NCBI GenBank assembly: GCA_977017575.1
Contig: CDRNVI010000032.1
Coordinates: forward strand, 248,001 to 312,000
Reading direction: 5' to 3'
Origin: Paramoeba atlantica
Taxonomy: Eukaryota > Discosea
Length of the DNA stretch: 64,000 nt
The notes beneath the pieces are model-generated. The model was not told the origin of the DNA. It made no database searches and saw only the letters and a list, made by a program, of their open reading frames with translations. A program made the translations under genes and the position numbers. Below, piece after piece: positions 57,036-64,000 of the stretch (the first letter of the stretch is position 1; the number at the start of each line of letters is the position of its first letter).

Positions 57036-59693
57036 CTAATTTGAAAGAATATTTCGCAACTCGGAAGCATATTGAAATGATCTTGAAGCGTACTCGGCGG
57101 AATGCAGTACTTGCTGTGGAAGGCCAGCTAACTGCGCAACGCTAAGCCCGAAGGAGCTTTCGGCTCGTCCTGGTCTGATTTGATACTGCATTACTATATC
57201 TTTTTTCATTCCCACAGGAACATTTTTTAGCACTCGCTTTTCTTGACACACTTTAGCCTCCGCGTATCCCATACAGGAAAGGCTGCAAGGAGGACAAAGT
57301 TCTTGTAGATAGGTAAAATGAGTTACAAATATCGTCACGCACCCCTTTTTAAGAAAAAAGGAAAGACAGGCATATGCCACGGCGGTCCCATCAAACGTGC
57401 TTGTACCGCGACCAATTTCGTCCAAAAGCACAAGAGATTGACTTGTACTTGAGCGCATGATGGCGCTTGTTTCTGTCATTTCGTACATAAAAGTAGATCT
57501 TCCGCGTATTTTACTTACGTCATCCTTCGAACCCATTCGAGTATAGATACCATCGAACGGACTAAAAGTCATACACTCTGCCGGAACAAAGCTTCCTATT
57601 TGAGCAAGCAGAGAAAGTACGCCAACCATCTTTAAATATACCGATTTGCCACCTGTGTTCGGTCCCGTGAGCATCATGCAGCATCCGCCCTTTGATAAAG
57701 ATACAGAATTACTCACGTAAGCTTCGCCTCGAAGTTGTTCTACAACTGGATGACGACCATTCTTCACCTCTATTCCTGTAGTCTGTGAGATTTGAGGGCG
57801 TACATACTTCCCTCCTCTTGAGGAAACGCAAACTAAACTGAATATTGAGTCTAATATTCCCAGAGCTCTGATAGTTTTCTGTAGGGTGCTGTAATAGGAC
57901 TGGGAAATTAACTCCAATTTTTCTACCCACTTCGTGCGGTAGAATACTTCCGCCTTTTCTTTTGCCCACGCTATCTTGTTCATGTACGATTTTATCGTCT
58001 TTGTATGGTATCGAGTTAATGATTTCGTTCTAGATTCTAAAATCCAATCAACCGGTATTTGTGATTCCATTTCATGAGGAACTTCAATAAGCCACGTCAC
58101 GTCGGCCACCGTTCTATAAGAAAAACGCGATCGCGGTTGACCAAGAACTGCGCAAATGTCTGTCGCATGATCGTTAAGAAGATACCGTTCAAGATCCTGT
58201 ACTTTTTTTGCTTCTTCGTTCGGCACATCTTGAAAAAGAACCGAGGGTTTGCCTTCTTTCCAATCTTGAACTGAGTGCTCATTTAAGATGACTTCTGCAA
58301 CAACCAGTCCGGCAGATACATCTTCAAGCTCAAAGCAAAGACGGTTCGAAACAGATTCAAGTAGTTGAGGTAATTTCTGAAATTGCATCATGCTTCTCAA
58401 GAAAGAAAATAGGTGAGTAATAGAACATCTTGCGCTAGCAATACGTTGAAGCTGAGCCTCCAAATCTTGTACACGAAGAGGATCCAGAAAACATTGAGTA
58501 GCAGCCTCGCAAATTTCCTTATTTGTAAGAAAAAATTCTACCGTGCCATAACGTTGATTTAAAGTAGTAGGGTCCCGAGTTGGATTCAAAATCCACTTGC
58601 GTAATTGTCTTGTACCAAAAGCAGTCGCCGTATGATGCAGGTAGTTCCACAAACTAAGTTTGGTGTCACATTCAGTACTCTGAAAAATTTCAAGTTGTCG
58701 AACTGTGTCAATAGAAAGGTTGACGAAAGATCCAGTTGGAATTGCTTTCCTAATATTTTTGACCAACGCAGTCTGTTTAGTTAACGGTTCTAAATACTCA
58801 TTTAGCTTGTTCAAGTACACACCTATGCTTGGCGCATTCATTATATCTAGCGGGCATCCCATTGTACCATCTGAAGCTAATAATCGGTCGTCAATGGTTA
58901 TGTCTTGAAACCAGCCCAAATAAACGTGACCACTTGCATCATCGCAATTTATCCCACGATTAATGCTTAAAAATGTTTGATACCAATTCAGTCTCGCATT
59001 GGACGTATCATGAGACAATAGCAAATCTGATGCCTCCAATTTACATAAAAGACTCTCAAGTTCAATATCATCGCTAAAATGACACCATTCCATGAGAGGT
59101 TCACGATTTTCCCATAATGATGTCCAAACAATGATCCTACTAAACTCGGACACAATAACTATGCGATGGAGCGTTTCGGAATGAGCTTTGGTTTCTGTAA
59201 AAAACTCTGGACATAGTATCCAAGTCCCCATCGTGTATACTTCACATAATGAACGTTCAAAAAGTCCTTTCCCTCCCTCTTCAGCTCGTCCATGTGCCGT
59301 TTCTGTTTGACGCACAATACCCACCTTGAAGCCTAAATAAACGAGTTTGGCAACGTGATGGTAAGTTCGCAACACCGGTACACTAGCTGTGTGAAAAATA
59401 GCACCTTCTTTTAAAATGCACATAATGCGCAAATGCTTTGAGGCTATTTCAGCATCTCGTCCGTAGAGTATCATCTTGTATCCACACTCCACGAGGAGGA
59501 TAGTATCTTTATTTTGCTGTTTCAAAGTAATATATTGACGTTCGAGTGGTGTAGGCGTACATGTACGAGGTTCAATAGTATGTATACGTGCGCTGATTTC
59601 TCGCATTATGTCTTCGCTGACCAAAGTATTTGCGGTGCAATGTGGACGTTTGCGTACGGGCATGTACACCGTTGGAATAGTTTGAGAAAACAA
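57036..59693 (-). CDS. MSH3: DNA mismatch repair protein MSH3
   Basis: An 885-aa MutS homologue. The N-terminal mismatch-binding domain reads TPLERQYITLKQQ, LLVECGYKMILYGRDAEIA and VGIVRQTETA, with no Phe-x-Glu; this is the MSH3 form rather than MSH2, 4, 5 or 6. The ATPase has Walker A TGPNTGGKS near 676 and Walker B LVLLDEIGRGTSTFDG near 757. MSH3 pairs with MSH2 to recognise insertion/deletion loops in the nucleus. It is shorter than the human protein mainly at the N-terminus, where PCNA binding normally lies. Confidence 0.92.
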   Translation of the reverse strand: MFSQTIPTVYMPVRKRPHCTANTLVSEDIMREISARIHTIEPRTCTPTPLERQYITLKQQNKDTILLVECGYKMILYGRDAEIASKHLRIMCILKEGAIFHTASVPVLRTYHHVAKLVYLGFKVGIVRQTETAHGRAEEGGKGLFERSLCEVYTMGTWILCPEFFTETKAHSETLHRIVIVSEFSRIIVWTSLWENREPLMEWCHFSDDIELESLLCKLEASDLLLSHDTSNARLNWYQTFLSINRGINCDDASGHVYLGWFQDITIDDRLLASDGTMGCPLDIMNAPSIGVYLNKLNEYLEPLTKQTALVKNIRKAIPTGSFVNLSIDTVRQLEIFQSTECDTKLSLWNYLHHTATAFGTRQLRKWILNPTRDPTTLNQRYGTVEFFLTNKEICEAATQCFLDPLRVQDLEAQLQRIASARCSITHLFSFLRSMMQFQKLPQLLESVSNRLCFELEDVSAGLVVAEVILNEHSVQDWKEGKPSVLFQDVPNEEAKKVQDLERYLLNDHATDICAVLGQPRSRFSYRTVADVTWLIEVPHEMESQIPVDWILESRTKSLTRYHTKTIKSYMNKIAWAKEKAEVFYRTKWVEKLELISQSYYSTLQKTIRALGILDSIFSLVCVSSRGGKYVRPQISQTTGIEVKNGRHPVVEQLRGEAYVSNSVSLSKGGCCMMLTGPNTGGKSVYLKMVGVLSLLAQIGSFVPAECMTFSPFDGIYTRMGSKDDVSKIRGRSTFMYEMTETSAIMRSSTSQSLVLLDEIGRGTSTFDGTAVAYACLSFFLKKGCVTIFVTHFTYLQELCPPCSLSCMGYAEAKVCQEKRVLKNVPVGMKKDIVMQYQIRPGRAESSFGLSVAQLAGLPQQVLHSAEYASRSFQYASELRNILSN

Positions 59694-59835
59694 GGATTTT
59701 TTTTGAAAGCAGAATCATAGGCAATTTTGTGTACATACGTTTTGTACGTACATGTTGTAGCATGGTCAAATAGGCGACAGATAATTAGGGGGATCAATGG
59801 GTGACAGACGCTAGGATATAACGGCGCAAAAAATA

Positions 59836-59862
59836 TACTACCATCCCCCCTATTTAATAGGG
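59836..59862. repeat. Probable transposon end, TACTACCATCCCCCC
   Basis: It opens like the MITE ends at 49.5-49.9 kb (TACTRYC, then a run of C) and continues into the palindrome CCCTATTTAATAGGG. No matching right end was found before the histone genes. Confidence 0.4.
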
Positions 59863-59943
59863 CTACGCGTCCCCCCTTTAATAAGCCTATTTTGTCTAAA
59901 AAGTCAGTTTTTTTTAGGGTGGAGGAATTCTTTTTTGTGAAAT

Positions 59944-59960
59944 CCGCCGCGAAGCGGCGG
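59944..59960. repeat. Terminator-like GC hairpin followed by T8
   Basis: CCGCCGC, GAA, GCGGCGG, then C and eight T residues. It has the shape of a bacterial intrinsic terminator, but in a eukaryotic context it is more probably part of a mobile element. Confidence 0.5.
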
Positions 59961-60044
59961 CTTTTTTTTCCGGTGCAAATACGTATTAAAAAGCAGCAAT
60001 ACCTTGTTTAGGAACTATAGAAAACTTCTGAAAATTATTGCCCC

Positions 60045-60605
60045 ATGAATTCTCGGGAGGATTTGGTGCCACGTGAACCGTTAAGCAATTGGATTGTTTC
60101 GCGAACTCCAGTGGCTCGTGTATCACGTGTAATCGGACCTTTTGCTTCCGGACAAGAACCTGGCATCTCTCTCTCCGAAAATTCTCTTTCAGCACGTCCC
60201 TCTCCCCCTCCCTTTGTTCCCCCATCAACACACCGCAGAAAGCACTTGTCAGTGCAAGACAAGTTGTCCGTGTGTCGTTCTTCGTCTTCCGTATCAAAAG
60301 TTGCGAAGTCGTATAGTGTTGCCGAGAAGACCGTACGGAAAATAAAGCGAGTCGGAGAAAAAGAATATCAATCAAGAATGAATTGTGGAGGTAGCAACCG
60401 GAAGCGTGAGCGAGCTTTCAATAGCTCGCGACAAGATTCTATGACAAAGGTTCATGAAACCCTTCTCGGTCTGTTGAATTGTCATAGTCCTACCACTCGG
60501 GATAGGGTGCTCCAGTTAATGAGTGAACATGGAGTATTTTGGGAAGGACTGAGTGAAAAGGCAAAAGAAAGAGCGTATAAGCACTTTCGTTACGTGTTTG
60601 GATGA
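60045..60605 (+). CDS. Plus-strand ORF with CENP-B/psq-like helix-turn-helix
   Basis: A 186-aa frame with a Pro/Ser-rich first 65 residues, then KHLSVQDKLSVCRSSSSVSKVAKSYSVAEKTVRKIKR. This matches the N-terminal helix-turn-helix of CENP-B/pogo-type transposases (LSLxEKLxVI..., VAxxYxVSxSTV). The rest has no DDE motifs. A second open frame follows at 60553-60765 (TCLDELGESLEKLKRSHRQ), perhaps its continuation after a frame change. Being the only sizeable plus-strand frame outside the 5-9 kb island, it is likely a captured or decayed transposase rather than a host gene. Confidence 0.45.
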   Translation: MNSREDLVPREPLSNWIVSRTPVARVSRVIGPFASGQEPGISLSENSLSARPSPPPFVPPSTHRRKHLSVQDKLSVCRSSSSVSKVAKSYSVAEKTVRKIKRVGEKEYQSRMNCGGSNRKRERAFNSSRQDSMTKVHETLLGLLNCHSPTTRDRVLQLMSEHGVFWEGLSEKAKERAYKHFRYVFG

Positions 60606-61233
60606 ACTTGGCGAAAGTTTGGAAAAACTCAAGCGATCACACCGTCAGATATTGATCAACGTAGAAGATGATGGTCGCATCATCAGTACTCGCAGCACGA
60701 TGTTCGACAGTGCAGTTATGTTTTTTTCGGAGATGAAACAAGCGTTATCGTCGACGGCGAATTGAAGGGGAAAACTTTAGCTCCAGTGGGCGCGACTTCA
60801 GTCAAAGTCTTTCGTCAGAACGAAAAGCAAACAGTGACTATTTTTCTTGCTGCTGTAAAAAAAAGTCTTTTTCAGTGGATGAAAGTTACTTTAAAGTACC
60901 TTTTATACTTTTTTTTACTATAAAACTTTTTTTTCCATTTATCCAAAAGATAGTAAAAATGCTACTGAACAGTGCAACTGATTCGCAAAATGCAGTAAAA
61001 ACTAAAAAAATACTTCACACTGCTCTCATGTGACTTCCGTAACTCCGCAAGCCAGTCCCAAGCCTGGCACCGGTTCTTGCAACCGGAGGAGGAGGGAGGA
61101 AGTCAACCAAGTCATAGAACCAGATTCTTGGTATCTGGGCAAGCTGGAACACTCAGACTGACGCTAGAGTTCTACGTTGAAAAGCGGACTTGACCTTGAT
61201 GCGCAATACATGTCAGGCTGTAGTCCAGCTGTA

Positions 61234-61508
61234 GTCCCTGTGTCAAGGAATGGGGTTTGTCCCTGTGTCAAGGAATAGGGTTCGTCCCTGTGTCAAGGAA
61301 TGGGGTTTGTCCCTGTGTCAAGGAATGGGGTTTGTCCCTGTGTTACGGAATAGGGTTTGTCCCTATGTCAAAGAATGGGGTTCGTCTCGGTGTCAATGAA
61401 TAAAGCCTGTCCCTGTGTTACGGAATGGGGTTGGTCCCTGTGCGAAGGAAAGGGGTTAGTCCTTGTGGCAGGTAGTTGGGTTTGTCCGTGTATCGAGTAT
61501 TGGTGTTC
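61234..61508. repeat. 25-bp minisatellite, about 11 copies
   Basis: Unit GTCCCTGTGTCAAGG followed by AATGGGGTTT. The first four copies are nearly identical and later ones increasingly diverged (for example TTACGG for TCAAGG). The period is not a multiple of three in a shared frame, so it does not encode a repeat protein. Confidence 0.9.
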
Positions 61509-62216
61509 GAAGAAGATGCAAGAACGTTTACGAGATGGAAAAGTCTTTTTCTCCCTATGCCGAGAATTGAAATTCTTCATTTAGACTTCCTAAATTACGC
61601 ACAGAGTACAGTATGCGGTTGTCCTAGTAAGGAGCCGGAATTCGTCTTCGAAGTCCGTTTGGGCTTCTGAGGATATTAAGTGTGGTAAAAATTATGACTT
61701 TGGGTTTATTGACGGAAGATGTTCAAGTTTGTCTCGTACGACGAAAATGTGTCAATTTAGTCCAAGGGAGGGGCGTCTATTCAGAAGGATACTTTGGGGG
61801 GTGGTTCTGAAAGATGTTGTCAGAGATCCGGTAGATAGAGAGCAGGTCAGAGAGATGGGGAAGAGGAGCCGGTTGCGGGGTCTGTTCTCCAAAAGATTAA
61901 AAGACTAAAAAATCTAAAGTACGATAAAAAGAAACTACGTACGAGCGCCAAGATCCGTCATAATACACAACCATTTCGTTTGTGGAGCGTCGCACACAGT
62001 GTGCGTGTGTTTTGCCCCACGACGCCGCTGTGGTCTATGTTGAGGAAATGGGAGGTGAAGCATTCATTCTATACCCGATACTACAAATAACATTAATGTC
62101 ATAGAAAGCATATTAAGGCTTTGTGCAAAAATGAAGGAAATGCACAAAGAACCTCAGATCGTTGCTGTCGTAGTGGGTATGCGAGGCTTCCCGAACTCAA
62201 TAGTTTTCACAAACGC

Positions 62217-62645
62217 TTAGAAGCGTTCGCCGCGGAGACGGCGGGCGAGCTGGACGTCCTTCGGCATGATGGTTACCCGGCGACCGTGGATAGCGCACAG
62301 ACAGGTGTCCGCGAACAAGTTGACCATGTGGGCCTCCGTTGCCTCCTGCATGGCGAGGACGGCGCTGGCTTGGAAACGCAGACCATCTTTGCCGCTGAGA
62401 GCAATCTCACGGACCAGACGCTGGAAGGGAAGCTTGCGGAGGAGAAGTTCAGTGCCCTTCTGGTACTTTTTGATGTCACGGAGGGCAACGGTCCCCGGGC
62501 GAAAGCGGTGGGGCTTCTTGGTGCCACTGGAGCCGCTGGACGCTTTCTTCGCCTTGGAAGAGCTTGTCTTCTTGCCCTTGGAGGCGAGACCGGCGCGTGG
62601 TACCTTCCCCGTAGACTTACGAGACGATTCCTTGGTGCGAGCCAT
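62217..62645 (-). CDS. H3: Histone H3, divergent tail
   Basis: A 142-aa H3 starting at [17 protein letters not shown]; the open frame extends further but this ATG is the clear start. The tail keeps the K4 and K9 (RKSTG) neighbourhoods, then diverges, with a Ser/Lys-rich stretch ([17 protein letters not shown]) in place of the region around K27, and is several residues longer than usual. The core ([25 protein letters not shown]) is rather canonical. It ends [25 protein letters not shown] and LFADT are kinetoplastid-like. A pyrimidine-rich leader precedes the ATG. Confidence 0.97.
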   Translation of the reverse strand: MARTKESSRKSTGKVPRAGLASKGKKTSSSKAKKASSGSSGTKKPHRFRPGTVALRDIKKYQKGTELLLRKLPFQRLVREIALSGKDGLRFQASAVLAMQEATEAHMVNLFADTCLCAIHGRRVTIMPKDVQLARRLRGERF

Positions 62646-62970
62646 GAGTGAAAATGAGGATAGATAGTAAAAATGTCTGGTTTTCAATAGAACAGGTTTC
62701 TTCGGTTTGTCACAATAAATTTTGAAAAGAGGGGCGAGCAATATCAAGAATGTACCTCACATAAGATGGAGCCGGTGCATGCATACATTCTCATAAGGTC
62801 ATGAATACAGTGTAAATCGTACTTGTCCGTCACAGAATGAAACTCACTGCTAAGTATACCTTAATAGTGAACACGACGGCTTTGTACGTTTGAATAACAT
62901 TTTTTACAACAAAGTTCATGACGATCGGATGCTGCACCTCTGCATGCTACCTGGTCGAACCACACAGCAT
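62646..62970. other. H3-H2B intergenic spacer
   Basis: About 325 bp, no gene. It includes the pyrimidine-rich leader of H3 as read on the coding strand. Confidence 0.5.
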
Positions 62971-63297
62971 TTAGTGGGAGGCCAACTTGGCGACAGCCTT
63001 CGTGCCCTCAGCCATTGCGTGCTTTGCGAGCTCCGCGGGAAGAGTCAGGCGCACTGCGGTTTGTACTTCGCGGGAAGTCAACGTTTTGGTCTTGTTGAAG
63101 CGCGTGAGGGAGGCTGCCTCGACGGCAAGGCGCTCAAAGATGTCTTGCACGAAAGAGTTCACAACTTTGATCCCTTTGCTACTGAATCCCACGTTTTTGT
63201 GGATCTGCTTCAGGGTGCGGTAGATGTAGGTGTTGAAGGTTTTCTTGGACTTGCGGTGACCAGAGCTCTTCTTTGCGACTTTAGCTGCTTTCGCCAT
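62971..63297 (-). CDS. H2B: Histone H2B
   Basis: A 108-aa H2B with the very short tail of kinetoplastids ([19 protein letters not shown]), the core [32 protein letters not shown] and the ending [17 protein letters not shown], which is nearly identical to trypanosomatid H2B. It forms the H2A-H2B dimer of the nucleosome. The ATG is preceded by a long pyrimidine-rich run with no AG in it (TTCTTTTTCTCCTACTCTAC). Confidence 0.97.
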   Translation of the reverse strand: MAKAAKVAKKSSGHRKSKKTFNTYIYRTLKQIHKNVGFSSKGIKVVNSFVQDIFERLAVEAASLTRFNKTKTLTSREVQTAVRLTLPAELAKHAMAEGTKAVAKLASH

Positions 63298-63624
63298 GTG
63301 TTATAAAGTAGAGTAGGAGAAAAAGAAGGATAAGGGTGAAGAATTGAGGTTACGTAATGAACGGTTTAAGTTTTAGATGTATTAAGAACCGTGGTAAGTA
63401 TCACCCACGCGATACTCCACCAGTATCCTAGTATGATATGCGTAATGTCGTTGATTGCATCCGCCGAAACTTCACAAAATGTAGCTCTACTGAGCCAAGG
63501 TACATGTCAATACATGCCTAGGATGGTGCATAAGAAAGGGAAGCACCATGCTAGAAGGATCTCACAAGGGTACCGATTGTGTGACGTGACGCGGGACAAC
63601 GTATTATAACGCACTCATTGCACC
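63298..63624. other. H2B-H2A intergenic spacer
   Basis: About 327 bp. Nothing beyond the H2B leader is seen. Confidence 0.5.
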
Positions 63625-64000
63625 TTACACCTGTTGGCTGCTCGCCTTGCGGGATGCCTTCTTCTTCTTGAGCATGTCGTGAAGGTTGGGAAGTACGCCG
63701 CCCTGAGTGAAGGTGACGTTGCTTAGCAGCTGAGAAAGCTCCTCGTCGTGACGGACGGCGAGTGTGACGGCACGAGGGGTAATACGCTTCTTGTGGTGCT
63801 GGCCCGCAACCTTACCGGAGAGCTCGAGAAGCTCGGCAGTGAGGTACTCCAACACAGCGGCGAGGTACACCGGGGCGGCGGAGGCCACACGCTTGGTGTA
63901 GCGTCCACGGCGGAGCATGGAGCCGATGCGGCCCACGGGAAAGATCAGACCCGTCTTCGCGCCACGGCTCTTCTGGCTGCTCTTGGTGCTCTTCGCCTTC
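63625..64000 (-). CDS. H2A: Histone H2A, 5' end cut by window edge
   Basis: The frame runs off the right edge of the window; only a few N-terminal residues are missing. It reads [19 protein letters not shown], then [34 protein letters not shown] and [20 protein letters not shown], and ends [28 protein letters not shown] (in place of LAIRNDEEL) is kinetoplastid-like. It is the first of the three histone genes in transcription order here (H2A, H2B, H3). Confidence 0.97.
   Translation of the reverse strand, partial: KAKSTKSSQKSRGAKTGLIFPVGRIGSMLRRGRYTKRVASAAPVYLAAVLEYLTAELLELSGKVAGQHHKKRITPRAVTLAVRHDEELSQLLSNVTFTQGGVLPNLHDMLKKKKASRKASSQQV

Larger units (their letters stand above)
59694..62216. 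other. 2.5-kb island between MSH3 and the histones
   Basis: Contains the plus-strand helix-turn-helix ORF, a TACTACC...CCCCCC element end at 59836, a terminator-like hairpin, and the 25-bp minisatellite. From about 61510 to 62216 nothing recognisable is seen. Confidence 0.5.

Noticed and set aside
61357-61584. Repeat protein encoded by the minisatellite
   Set aside because: The unit is 25 bp, so the frame shifts each copy, and no consistent peptide repeat results.
62121-62651. Plus-strand 176-aa frame
   Set aside because: Antisense shadow of histone H3.

Overview
The window looks like nuclear DNA of a kinetoplastid-type protist (Euglenozoa). About 35 protein genes lie one after another, all on the minus strand, with no convincing host gene on the plus strand and almost no sign of cis-introns. 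This is the layout of a kinetoplastid polycistronic transcription unit, read here from right to left. The histones agree: H2A and H2B are short-tailed and carry kinetoplastid-like sequence, and H3 has a divergent tail. So do a PEX14 (glycosome import), a TDY-type MAP kinase with a Thr in the usual HRDLKP lysine position, a clostripain-fold protein resembling the kinetoplast protein PNT1, and a PPR/PIN protein. The H3 core is closer to canonical than that of trypanosomatids, which would suit an early-branching lineage such as prokinetoplastids (Perkinsela/Ichthyobodo relatives). That last step is inference.

In transcription order (right to left) the genes are: H2A (cut by the window edge), H2B, H3; a 2.4-kb repeat island with a 25-bp minisatellite and a plus-strand helix-turn-helix ORF; MSH3, GlnRS, an 831-aa orphan, a small LRR protein, PEX14, p24, proteasome alpha-5, MAP kinase, NOG1, a bromodomain protein, eIF3i, LRR, a DnaJ membrane protein, CRY-DASH, LRR, two zinc-binding proteins, an FCP1-like HAD pseudoenzyme, a long coiled-coil protein, mitochondrial L20 (with a frame break), the C11 peptidase, PPR-PIN, AP-4 sigma, a TopBP1-like multi-BRCT protein, gamma-tubulin, a 4-TM protein, SLU7, an FHA protein, a glycoprotein; a 5.6-kb transposon graveyard; then TMEM41-like, SAC3/LENG8-like and TMEM208-like genes. 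The set is mostly housekeeping. Neighbours are functionally unrelated, as is usual in such units.

DNA transposons sit between the genes. A decayed hAT element (about 5.4-6.8 kb) lies beside a nearly intact-ended 1,562-bp Tc1/mariner element (7509-9070, TA target duplication, about 108-bp inverted repeats). A 794-bp internally deleted relative lies at 14205-14998, a single end at 56069, and an unrelated Tc1-like relic near 37.3 kb. Two small MITE-like elements lie at 49.5-49.9 kb.

The most striking unexplained signal is compositional. Six short GC-rich blocks (gamma-tubulin, HAD protein, zinc-finger protein, CRY-DASH, eIF3i, proteasome alpha-5) each switch from C-rich to G-rich along the strand within roughly a kilobase. 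The switch goes far enough to change third-codon-position use from C to G inside single genes and to push the protein ends toward Pro/Ser/Thr or Gly/Val/Glu. I know of no named feature that describes this.
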